Shown piece by piece: positions 7,701 to 15,536 of a DNA stretch of 64,000 bases. Position numbers and translations under genes: made by a program. Numbering within the stretch: the stretch's first letter is position 1; each line of letters opens with the position of its first letter. The DNA is from Gordonia sp. 'Campus' (GTDB lineage Bacteria; Actinomycetota; Actinomycetes; Mycobacteriales; Mycobacteriaceae), in contig NZ_JAKOIW010000018.1 of assembly GCF_022206305.1 (NCBI RefSeq), forward strand, positions 41,732 through 105,731. The letters are read 5' to 3'. The notes under the pieces are model-generated. The model was not told where the DNA came from and searched no databases. It saw nothing but the letters and a program-made list of their open reading frames with translations.

Positions 7701-9443
7701 ATGGCTGGAAGTCGGGTCGACACGCAGTTCGGGCCGTACAGGCTCGATGCGCTCCTCGGCCGCGGTGGTATGGGAGAGGTCTACCGTGCCTACGACACCG
7801 TCAAAGACCGTGTCGTCGCGCTCAAGTTGCTCGATCCGGCGCTGGCTCATGACCCGACCTTTCAGGAACGGTTCCGGCGTGAGTCGCACGCCGCAGCGAG
7901 ATTGGGCGAGCCGCACGTCATCCCGATCCATGACTGGGGTGAGATCGACGGCGTCCTCTTCATCGACATGCGTCTGGTCGTCGGCGAGGATCTACGCGCG
8001 ACCCTGGCCCGGGAGCAACGACTGCCGCCCGAACGTGCGGTGTCCATCGTCGAGCAGGTGGCCGCGGCTCTCGACGCTGCACACGCCGAGGGCTTGGTGC
8101 ATCGGGACGTCAAGCCCGAGAACATTCTCATCGGTCCCGGCGAGTTCGCGTATCTCGTTGATTTCGGGATCGCCCATGCGGCCGAGGACACCCACCTCAC
8201 GCAGACGGGAACCGCTGTCGGGTCGATCGCCTACATGGCGCCCGAGTTGTTCGATGCGACACCGGTGAGTCCGGCCAGCGACATCTATGCATTGGGTTGC
8301 GTGTTATTCGAATGCCTCACCGGCCGCGTACCGCATCCGGCGAAGACGGTGAGTGCGGCGATCAAGGCCGCGTTGCTGTCCGCCCCACCCTCACCGAGTG
8401 CGGTCAACGGAGATGTACCGGAGGCGATGGATGAGGTCATGAGATCGGCGCTCGCCCCCGATCCGGTGGTACGCCCGCGGCGCGGCGCCGACCTCGCCCG
8501 CGCCGCCAGGGATGCGTTGACAGGTGGTTCTCCTCCCGCACCTCCCGTACGGCTGTCACTCGACAAGAGTTCCGCGTCGGCGACGCCGGTGGCCGAGCGA
8601 CACCACTCGGCGACCGACGCCGATCGGGCACCGGACACCGTCATCGCGCCCACCGACCCCGTGTACGAGCGGACGCAAATCCGTTCGACGACGGGCCCCG
8701 AGGCAGGCGCCGGAACCGCACGCTTTTCCGAGCCGCAGCAGTTCTCGGGCCCCCAGCAGTTCTCGGGCCCCCAGCAGTTCTCGGGCCCCCAGCAGTTCTC
8801 GGGCCCCCAGCAGTTCTCGGGCCCCCAGCAGTTCTCGGGCCCCCAGCAGTTCTCGGGCCCGCAGCAGTTCTCGGGCGCTGAGCCGTACACGGGTCCACAG
8901 CATCACCCCGGGCGGCCGGACTTCGCCTACCCGCCGGGGCCCGTCGGGCCTCCCCCGAATGCGTACCCGCCGGCCTATCCGCCGGTGTATCCGCAGGCGC
9001 AGAACCGTCGCTCGGTGGCCGTCCCCGTACTGCTGGGTCTCATCGCCGTGGCATTGGTCGGTCTGGCTGTCCTCGGCGGCTTGCTACTAGCCGGATCGAA
9101 TGGCTCAGATGTGGCCGAGGAGAGCCCGACCACTCCCACGGTCACCGAGACGGTGGCACCGCCTCCCCAGGCTCAACCTGCCCCGGCGCCACCGATCCCG
9201 GCCGCACCGCCGGCGGGGTCGGCGCCGTGCGACGGGACGGTCGGGGTCGGTACGTCGGTGACGAGTTGTCCGTTCGCGTTCGCCGTTCGCGATGCGTATC
9301 TGGGCTCGGGTCCCACCGGGTCGTCGCGCGTGGTGATCGCCGCCAGTCCGGTCACCGGGGAGACATACGCGATGACCTGTGTACCTGAGGGCGCGATTGT
9401 GGCCTGCCGAGGTGGCAATGACGCGGTGGTGCACATCTATTGA
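7701..9443 (+). CDS. Membrane-anchored Ser/Thr protein kinase (PknD/E-type architecture)
   Basis: A 580-residue kinase. The kinase domain spans about residues 12-275, with glycine loop GRGGMGEV, ATP Lys42, catalytic loop HRDVKPEN (Asp136) and VDFG (Asp154). A juxtamembrane segment follows, containing eight PQQFSG repeats. A single transmembrane helix lies near 439-466, and then a Pro-rich stalk leads to an extracellular domain with four cysteines. The start is ATG 7701; an in-frame ATG at 7689 is possible. The stop overlaps the TTG start of the exported serine-hydrolase-like lipoprotein, so the two are coupled. Codon 202 (8304-8306) is the very rare TTA. No PASTA domain is present, so it is not PknB. 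Confidence 0.93.
   Translation: MAGSRVDTQFGPYRLDALLGRGGMGEVYRAYDTVKDRVVALKLLDPALAHDPTFQERFRRESHAAARLGEPHVIPIHDWGEIDGVLFIDMRLVVGEDLRATLAREQRLPPERAVSIVEQVAAALDAAHAEGLVHRDVKPENILIGPGEFAYLVDFGIAHAAEDTHLTQTGTAVGSIAYMAPELFDATPVSPASDIYALGCVLFECLTGRVPHPAKTVSAAIKAALLSAPPSPSAVNGDVPEAMDEVMRSALAPDPVVRPRRGADLARAARDALTGGSPPAPPVRLSLDKSSASATPVAERHHSATDADRAPDTVIAPTDPVYERTQIRSTTGPEAGAGTARFSEPQQFSGPQQFSGPQQFSGPQQFSGPQQFSGPQQFSGPQQFSGPQQFSGAEPYTGPQHHPGRPDFAYPPGPVGPPPNAYPPAYPPVYPQAQNRRSVAVPVLLGLIAVALVGLAVLGGLLLAGSNGSDVAEESPTTPTVTETVAPPPQAQPAPAPPIPAAPPAGSAPCDGTVGVGTSVTSCPFAFAVRDAYLGSGPTGSSRVVIAASPVTGETYAMTCVPEGAIVACRGGNDAVVHIY
8733..8876 (+). repeat. Eight tandem 18-bp repeats inside the kinase gene
   Basis: Eight nearly identical 18-base units, CCGCAGCAGTTCTCGGGC with CCC for CCG in the middle copies. 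Each encodes Pro-Gln-Gln-Phe-Ser-Gly in the cytoplasmic juxtamembrane region of the kinase. The unit is a multiple of three, so copy-number change keeps the frame. Near-perfect identity suggests recent slippage expansion. Confidence 0.97.
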
Positions 9444-10372
9444 CGGGCAACAGGTTGAAGCGGTACCCGCTTGGCCGGGCCGCGCGCACAGTGTTGTCGC
9501 TGTCGTGCATGGTGGCAGTCGTCGGTGGGTGCGCGGAGGACTCCGAGCCCGGTCCCGTCGATCCTGTGACGGTGACCGTGACCGCCTCGACGCCGGTGGC
9601 GGTCCCGTCGACCTCCAGGCCATCGACCGCCCCGGCTCCCTCGTCCGATCACGCCGCACTCGCTGCTAGCTTTCGCCGGGTGGCGACGGCGACTGGCCTG
9701 GCCGTGGGCGTCGCGATCGCCCCGGTCGGCGGCGACGCCGTTCCCGCTCTCACTCTCGGAGACCGCACTCCACAAGTTGCCTGGTCGACGATCAAGGTTC
9801 CCCTGGCTGTCGCGGCCGAGCGTGTGAACGGACCGAGCGCGGCGGGCGTGTCCGCGATCGTCGCGTCCGACAACGACGCCGCGGAGTCCCTGTGGGCGTC
9901 GCTCGGCGGCGGGCAGGCCTCGGCCGATGCGGTGACGGATGTGCTGCGTGAAGGAGGCGACACGAAGACCGTGGTGCCGGCGACTCGACGCCGAGCCGGT
10001 TACACCATCTTCGGTCAGACCGTGTGGACCCTGCCCGACGCTGCGACCTTCACCGCCCATCTGCCGTGTATGCCCGGGACCCAGAACGTGCTGTCGTCGA
10101 TGGCCCGGGTGGCGGGCAACCAGCAGTGGGGTGTCGAGATCATGCCCGCACCCAGGGCGACCGCGGTCAAAGGAGGGTGGGGACCGGGGACAACCGGCGG
10201 TTACCTCGTGCGGCAGATCGGACTGGTCACCTTCCGTGACGGCGCCGCCGCAGCGGTGGCGATGAGTGCTGTCGGCGGCTCGATGTCCGGGGGAGTGGCG
10301 GCACTGAACTCTGTGGCCAACTGGCTCGACCGTCACCTAACCCGCTTGCCGCGAGGACGCTGCTCGGCCTGA
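9440..10372 (+). CDS. Exported lipoprotein with beta-lactamase/PBP-like SxxK motifs
   Basis: A 310-residue protein starting at TTG 9440, overlapping the kinase stop by four bases. The N-terminus is a lipoprotein signal with lipobox VVGGC (Cys near residue 31), then a Thr/Pro-rich linker. The C-terminal part carries the three motifs of serine beta-lactamases and D,D-peptidases in order: STIK, SDND and KGG. It also has HLPCMPG and NQQWG, both shared with the next gene. It probably acts on, or binds, peptidoglycan outside the membrane. Enzymatic activity is not proven by motifs alone. Coupling to the kinase suggests the pair works together. Confidence 0.8.
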   Translation: MTGNRLKRYPLGRAARTVLSLSCMVAVVGGCAEDSEPGPVDPVTVTVTASTPVAVPSTSRPSTAPAPSSDHAALAASFRRVATATGLAVGVAIAPVGGDAVPALTLGDRTPQVAWSTIKVPLAVAAERVNGPSAAGVSAIVASDNDAAESLWASLGGGQASADAVTDVLREGGDTKTVVPATRRRAGYTIFGQTVWTLPDAATFTAHLPCMPGTQNVLSSMARVAGNQQWGVEIMPAPRATAVKGGWGPGTTGGYLVRQIGLVTFRDGAAAAVAMSAVGGSMSGGVAALNSVANWLDRHLTRLPRGRCSA

Positions 10373-10482
10373 CCCCAGGGTGTGGCACCGGTCCCGAGAT
10401 GGTTCCGATTGCATATACGGCCTGGTCGAGATCGCTCGTCCAGCCGTAGGGTTCTGTGTCGGAAGTGACTCAGGAGAAAATT

Positions 10483-11373
10483 GTGAAAGTTGTGACCAGA
10501 ATCGCGGTCGTGGTCGGTGCCTTGGTGATGGCCTTGGTCATCGGTGCGGGTTCCGCGACAGCGATTCCGCTGCCGACGCTGCCCCCGCTACCCGAACCGT
10601 TCGCGTCGTGGTTCAAGCCGCCCGAACCGGTCGACAAGAAGCTGGCCCGCAGTTATGCGGCGTTGCAGAAGTCCATGCGGAAGTCGCTGCCCGGGCAGCT
10701 GGGGATCGCGATCGTGCCGGTCGGCAGCGAGCAGGTGATCTCGCTGGGCACACTCAAGACGGGGCGCGCCTGGTCGACGATGAAGGTGCCGGTGTCGCTC
10801 GCGGCGCAACGACAGCGCGGAGCGGCGGTCGCGACGATGGAGGACCGGGCGATCACGTTCTCCGACAACGACGCGGCGGGCGAACTCTGGGGTCTGCTCG
10901 GGGGCGGACACGCCTCGGTCGACGCCGTCACCAACGTCTTGCGGGAAGGACATGACACCCGCACGCACGTGTCGTCCGAGGTCGACAACCCGCCGTCCTA
11001 CCCCGGGTACACCGCGTGGGCGCTGCGGGACCAGGCCGTTTTCGGTGCGCACCTCCCGTGCCTGCCCGGCAGCGAACACCTCATCCGGCTGATGAGTGCG
11101 GTTGCGCCCAATCAGCAGTGGGGGATCGCCCGGGTCGGGCGGGCGCAGGGCGCCGTGACGGCCGTCAAGGGCGGCTGGGGCCCGGCGTCGTCGACATCGC
11201 AGGGCCACCTCGTCCGCCAGCTGGGCATCATCACCACCACCGGCGGTCAGGTCGCGGTGTCGATGGCCGCGATACCCCGCAGCGGATCGTTCACCGACGG
11301 CACCAAGATGCTGACGCGCCTGGGCAATTGGCTCGGCAAGAATCTGGCCGACCTACCCAAGGGCAGGTGCTGA
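10483..11373 (+). CDS. Exported serine-hydrolase-like protein, paralogue of the preceding lipoprotein
   Basis: A 296-residue secreted protein. GTG 10483 is chosen because AGGAG (10472-10476) lies six bases upstream and translation there gives a clean signal peptide ending near GSATA; the upstream GTG 10456 lacks a ribosome site. It has the same motif order as the upstream gene (STMK, SDND, KGG) and the same HLPCLPG and NQQWG blocks, but a signal-peptidase-I signal instead of a lipobox. The pair is a clear tandem duplication in which one copy is lipid-anchored and the other released. Confidence 0.82.
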   Translation: MKVVTRIAVVVGALVMALVIGAGSATAIPLPTLPPLPEPFASWFKPPEPVDKKLARSYAALQKSMRKSLPGQLGIAIVPVGSEQVISLGTLKTGRAWSTMKVPVSLAAQRQRGAAVATMEDRAITFSDNDAAGELWGLLGGGHASVDAVTNVLREGHDTRTHVSSEVDNPPSYPGYTAWALRDQAVFGAHLPCLPGSEHLIRLMSAVAPNQQWGIARVGRAQGAVTAVKGGWGPASSTSQGHLVRQLGIITTTGGQVAVSMAAIPRSGSFTDGTKMLTRLGNWLGKNLADLPKGRC

Positions 11374-11388
11374 TCAGCGCCGCGACCG

Positions 11389-12723
11389 TCACGCAGCCGC
11401 GTGCGAGCCCGAAGAGCGTTGTGCCCCGGCCGGAGTGGTGAGGGCAGCCGCGATGGCGGTGGTCAGCGGAACCGACAGTGCGATCGCGATACCGCCGACG
11501 AACGAGCGGGCCAGCTCCACGGCGACCACGTCGGTCGTCAGCAGACCGCCCAGGGGTTGCTGGGCCACCGAGAACAGGAGCATGAGCGGCAGAGCGCTAC
11601 CGGCGTAAGCGAACACGAGCGTGTACACCGTGCTGGCGATGTGGTCGCGACCGACGCGCATCGCGGCGCGGAACGTCGCCAACCGAGAGGGTTCACCGGC
11701 CGCCGCGAGCTCGAAGGCGGCCGACGCCTGCGTGATGGTGACATCGTTGAGCACACCCAATGTGCCGATGATGAACCCGGCGAGCAAGAGTCCGCTGACC
11801 GAGATGTTGCCCTGATACACCTGCAGACTCGTGGTCTGATCGCCGGACAACCCGGTCAGGTTCATCGTCCGGATGGCAAGCCAGCTCAGGAAACCCGCCA
11901 TCAACAACGAGGTGAGCGTGCCGAGCAGTGCCGAACTCGTACGCAGACTGACGCCGTGAGCGAGGTAGAGGACCACGAACAGGATGGCCGCCGATGACAC
12001 CACGGCAACCGCGACCGGCGACGAACCGTCGAGGATGGCGGGGAGTGTGAACACCGTCAGGATGCCGAAGGCGAATGCGAGACCGATGATCGAGCGGAAG
12101 CCCCGCCACGCGGCGACGAGCACGATGGCCAGGATGAACAGGATGGCCCAGAAGATCGTCGCGGTTCCGCGTTGGAAGTCGAAGAACGTGTACCGGTTGC
12201 CATCTGCTGCGGGCACCGTCGAGAGCCGGATGGCGTCGCCGACGTTCAGCGTCGGTTGTCCGGCCTGCGGCTCGTCGAGGGTCGCGGGATTCGGTGCCGG
12301 GGTGTCGGGACCCGAGCCGGCCTGAGCCCGGTTCGTGGGAATCTCCAGAACGGTGTACTGCCCGGCCACGTCACCCGAGTCGAACCGCACCGCGTTGAGG
12401 ATGCACGGGCCCTCGGGAACCGGATTGATCGGGATGTCGGCGGTCTCCAACACCGTTCCCGCCGCCGAGTTCAGGCAGTTCGCGTGGAACTGGTCGACGA
12501 TCTCACCGTCGACGGTGGCGATGGGACCGCCGTCGGCCGACCGGAACTGGGTGGGGATCGGATGCTCGGAATCCGACGGCCACAGCACGATCATCCCGAT
12601 GGCGACGACCGCGGCGGTGACCGCCAGCGTCCCGATGACGAACCACCGGGCGAACGGGGACAACGTGTGGGAGATGTCGGTCAGCGAGTGCGTGTGACCG
12701 TGCCCATGGTGTGTGCGGCTCAC
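11389..12723 (-). CDS. YibE/F-family membrane protein
   Basis: A 444-residue integral membrane protein. A His-rich N-terminus (THHGHGHTHS) precedes a first transmembrane helix near 28-48. A soluble region of about 130 residues follows, then about seven further helices from residue 185. The segment GTLGVLNDVTITQASA is diagnostic of YibE/F. Function is unknown in the family. It is convergent with the serine-hydrolase gene, with only 15 bases between stops. The His-rich start could bind metal, which is inference. Confidence 0.85.
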   Translation of the reverse strand: MSRTHHGHGHTHSLTDISHTLSPFARWFVIGTLAVTAAVVAIGMIVLWPSDSEHPIPTQFRSADGGPIATVDGEIVDQFHANCLNSAAGTVLETADIPINPVPEGPCILNAVRFDSGDVAGQYTVLEIPTNRAQAGSGPDTPAPNPATLDEPQAGQPTLNVGDAIRLSTVPAADGNRYTFFDFQRGTATIFWAILFILAIVLVAAWRGFRSIIGLAFAFGILTVFTLPAILDGSSPVAVAVVSSAAILFVVLYLAHGVSLRTSSALLGTLTSLLMAGFLSWLAIRTMNLTGLSGDQTTSLQVYQGNISVSGLLLAGFIIGTLGVLNDVTITQASAAFELAAAGEPSRLATFRAAMRVGRDHIASTVYTLVFAYAGSALPLMLLFSVAQQPLGGLLTTDVVAVELARSFVGGIAIALSVPLTTAIAAALTTPAGAQRSSGSHAAA

Positions 12724-12806
12724 GCGGAGAGCCTATGCGCACCGCATCCGGGCCGCGACCAGCGACCCGGATGCGGGAACCGAGTGGACGACGATGCCGA
12801 CCGAGC

Positions 12807-13745
12807 TCACAGGGGCAACAGGATTCCCTGCACGCGCGGGTCGGTGCGGAGGAAGTCCTGCACCTCCGGATCCTTGAACGCGGCGACGAGGTTCTTGATG
12901 TTGTCGGTGTCCTGCCACCGGGTCCCGATGGTCAGCTGGCCGGCGAACTCGTCGGGCGCGGGCGGCGCGAAGATCTGTTTGGCGATGTCGATGTTCGCCG
13001 CGAGGTAGTACTCGGTGTATCCCACCGTCGCATCGAAGTCGGCGAGCGAACGGGACTGCGCCGCGAAGTCGAGCAGGACGAACTGCAGATTGCGCGGATT
13101 GGTCGCGATGTCCTTCTGCGTCGCCTTCCACTTGTCGACACCCGGTTTGAGGGTGATGAGCCCGGCTCGCTCGAGCAGCCAGAGCCCCTGCGCCTCGTTG
13201 GCGGGATCGGAATAGAGGGAGACGCGCGCATTCTGTGGCAGGTCGGCCACGTCGCGGTAGCGGTCCGACCAGATCCCGAATCCCCATCGGAAGACGGGGG
13301 TGGCGGCCACCTCCTCGAAGTCCGGATTGGCCTCGAGGACCTGCGACAGCCAGAGCTTGTGCTGGTAAACGGTTCCGGCGACCTCGCCGTCGCTGACCGC
13401 GCGGTTGAGCGTCGTCGAATCGGCGAGACCCCTGAACGCGACCTTGATGCCGTAGCGCGGCGCGACCTCCCGGCCGATGAACTCCACCAGTGCTTGCTCG
13501 GAGGCATTGCCCTCGGCGGTGACGACGGTCAAAGTTGCGCCCGCGGTCTCGTTGGGGGAGGCCGACTCCGAGCCGAGGAACCGCCAACCGGCCACGGCCG
13601 CGACGACCGCGACGACGATGAGTGCGCCGACGATCAGTGGCCAACGGCGACGTTTGGCGAGCTCGATGCCGGAATCTCCTGGCGGAGTGGAGGTGCCGGG
13701 AGGGCTGGACGAGGTGTCGGTGGAAGAACCGGTGTCCTGGGACAT
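12807..13745 (-). CDS. MetQ/NlpA-type substrate-binding protein with N-terminal membrane anchor
   Basis: A 312-residue ABC-importer binding protein. ATG 13745 is chosen over upstream codons because a Ser/Thr/Pro-rich cytoplasmic leader then precedes one hydrophobic helix (residues about 30-52). There is no lipobox cysteine, so it appears anchored by this helix rather than lipidated. The NlpA fold is recognised from VTAEGNASEQALVEFIGREV and YTEYYLAANIDIA. It lies last in a gene set with MetI- and MetN-like genes and an LLM monooxygenase, so the substrate is probably a sulfur compound rather than strictly methionine. Confidence 0.85.
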   Translation of the reverse strand: MSQDTGSSTDTSSSPPGTSTPPGDSGIELAKRRRWPLIVGALIVVAVVAAVAGWRFLGSESASPNETAGATLTVVTAEGNASEQALVEFIGREVAPRYGIKVAFRGLADSTTLNRAVSDGEVAGTVYQHKLWLSQVLEANPDFEEVAATPVFRWGFGIWSDRYRDVADLPQNARVSLYSDPANEAQGLWLLERAGLITLKPGVDKWKATQKDIATNPRNLQFVLLDFAAQSRSLADFDATVGYTEYYLAANIDIAKQIFAPPAPDEFAGQLTIGTRWQDTDNIKNLVAAFKDPEVQDFLRTDPRVQGILLPL

Positions 13746-13782
13746 GGGTGGACCTTTCGAGGTGGGGCTGGATACGCGGCGG

Positions 13783-14490
13783 TCAGTGGTTGACGCGGCG
13801 CGATGTGACCGGGTTGAGGCTGCGGGCGAGCGCGTCACCCGCGACCTGGATGACGGCAACGGTGACGATGAGCACGATGATGGTGGCGACCATGACGCCC
13901 TGGTCGAATCGCTGGTAGCCGTAGGTGACCGCCACGTAGCCGAGACCGCCCGCGCCGATGGTGCCGGCGATCGTGGAGTACTCGATCATCGCGATCGTGT
14001 TGATCGTCAGCCCGCCCACGATGCTGGGCAGGGCCTCGGGAACCTGTGCCTTCCAGATGATCTGAGCATGCGAACCACCGGAGGCCCGTGCGACGTCGAT
14101 CGTCGAGGCCGGCACCGACCGCAACGAGTTCTCGACGATCCGCGTGAAGAACGCGATCCCCGCGATCGACATCGGGACCACCGCGGCGGCGATGCCGATG
14201 TTGGTGCCGGTGAGCAGGCGGGTGAACGGGATGATCGCGGTCATCAGCACCAGGAACGGCAGCGATCGTCCGATGCTGATCACCCAGGACAGCGGGGTGT
14301 GCAGGGTGCGGTTCGCGAACAGGCCTCCCGGCGCGAGGTTGTGGATGAGCGCACCCAGTGGCACTCCCACCACCAGCACGACGACCATCACGATGCTCAC
14401 CATGAGGACGGTGTCCACCGCAGCGGGGATGAGCAGGTCGGGGATCTCGTCGAGCGGCACGGTGATGTTGGCCAGGTACGTCGTGCTCAC
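13783..14490 (-). CDS. MetI-type ABC transporter permease
   Basis: A 235-residue permease with about five or six transmembrane helices and the cytoplasmic EAA-like loop (ARASGGSHAQIIWKAQVPEA) that contacts the ATPase. The GTG start (14488-14490) overlaps the stop of the MetN-like gene by four bases, so translation is coupled. It forms the importer with the neighbouring ATPase and the MetQ-like protein. Confidence 0.9.
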   Translation of the reverse strand: MSTTYLANITVPLDEIPDLLIPAAVDTVLMVSIVMVVVLVVGVPLGALIHNLAPGGLFANRTLHTPLSWVISIGRSLPFLVLMTAIIPFTRLLTGTNIGIAAAVVPMSIAGIAFFTRIVENSLRSVPASTIDVARASGGSHAQIIWKAQVPEALPSIVGGLTINTIAMIEYSTIAGTIGAGGLGYVAVTYGYQRFDQGVMVATIIVLIVTVAVIQVAGDALARSLNPVTSRRVNH

Positions 14491-15536
14491 GCCGCCACCT
14501 CGGGGTCCTTGTCGGCGGCCGCGCTCGTCGCGGACTCGCCGGGCGGTTGCGCGGTCGCGGTCGGGCGGGCCACCAGGCCCAGCTCACCCGCGGCGCCGAT
14601 GAATGCGGCCGCGTGTCCGCTGGGAACAGCGACGGTGAGGTCGCCGAACGCGGTTCCGTCGATCGTCTGGATGTTGGCCCCCAGCATCGAGATCGGCAGA
14701 TCCAGTCGTCTGCTGAGCCGCGTCAGCCAATCGGCCGGAACCCTCGCCGAGTTGTAGACGACCGACACCGAGGTCTCCGTGGATGCAGGTGGTGCGCTGG
14801 GACCGCGGGGCCGGAGTGATTGTCCGAGAACAGAATTTGAATCGAGGACCAGATCCTGCAACCGGCCGTGCTCCACGATCCGGCCGTGGTCGAGCCTGCC
14901 GACGGTGTCGGCGACGCGCACGATCGTGTCCATCTCGTGGGTGATGAAGACGACCGCGAGCCCGAGTTCGTCCCGCACTGCGGCGAGAAGTCGCAGGAAG
15001 GTGTCTGTCGCAGCCGGATCGAGTCCCGAGGTGGCCTCATCGGACAACAGGACCGACGGCTTCAGCGCGAGAGCCCGGGCGATGCCGACACGTTGACGCT
15101 GGCCGCCCGACAGTTGATGCGGGTAGAGGCCGGCCTTGTCCGCGAGGCCCACGAGGTCGAGCAGTTCCGCGACCCTCGCGGCAGTGGACCGCCGCGTCGC
15201 GCCGAGGTACTCGAGAGGCAGCGCGACGTTCTGCGCGGCGGTCCGTCGCGAGAGCAGGCTCGCCGACTGGAAGACGGTGCCGATCCGCCGCCGTGCGTCG
15301 CGCAGACCCGACGAGCCGAGCGCGGTGAGATCCTCACCGTTGACGACGACGTTCCCGGATGTCGGACGCTCCAACAGGTTCAGGCATCGCGCCAGGGTGC
15401 TCTTGCCCGCTCCGGACGGTCCGACAACGGCGAAGATCTCACCTGCGTCGACCGTGAACCCCACATCGTCGAGCACGGTGGTCGGGTCGGGCGACCCCAC
15501 CCCGAACACCTTGGTCAGGCCGACGACCTCGATCAC
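14487..15536 (-). CDS. MetN-type ABC transporter ATPase with NIL domain
   Basis: A 349-residue ATPase. Walker A is GPSGAGKS (near 39), the signature is LSGGQRQRVGIARAL (near 142), Walker B runs into the degenerate LLSDEATSGLD, and the switch His is in ITHEMD. The last about 80 residues match the NIL regulatory domain that binds methionine in MetN. The GTG start overlaps the stop of the upstream monooxygenase gene by four bases, tying transport and oxidation into one operon. Confidence 0.93.
   Translation of the reverse strand: MIEVVGLTKVFGVGSPDPTTVLDDVGFTVDAGEIFAVVGPSGAGKSTLARCLNLLERPTSGNVVVNGEDLTALGSSGLRDARRRIGTVFQSASLLSRRTAAQNVALPLEYLGATRRSTAARVAELLDLVGLADKAGLYPHQLSGGQRQRVGIARALALKPSVLLSDEATSGLDPAATDTFLRLLAAVRDELGLAVVFITHEMDTIVRVADTVGRLDHGRIVEHGRLQDLVLDSNSVLGQSLRPRGPSAPPASTETSVSVVYNSARVPADWLTRLSRRLDLPISMLGANIQTIDGTAFGDLTVAVPSGHAAAFIGAAGELGLVARPTATAQPPGESATSAAADKDPEVAA

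Noticed and set aside
8733..8876. CRISPR-like repeat array
   Set aside because: The units are contiguous without spacers, are 18 bp long and keep the reading frame of the kinase.
13746..13859. Longer start for the MetQ-like protein
   Set aside because: The extension overlaps the MetI-like gene and is Ser/Arg-rich; ATG 13745 gives a sensible anchor.
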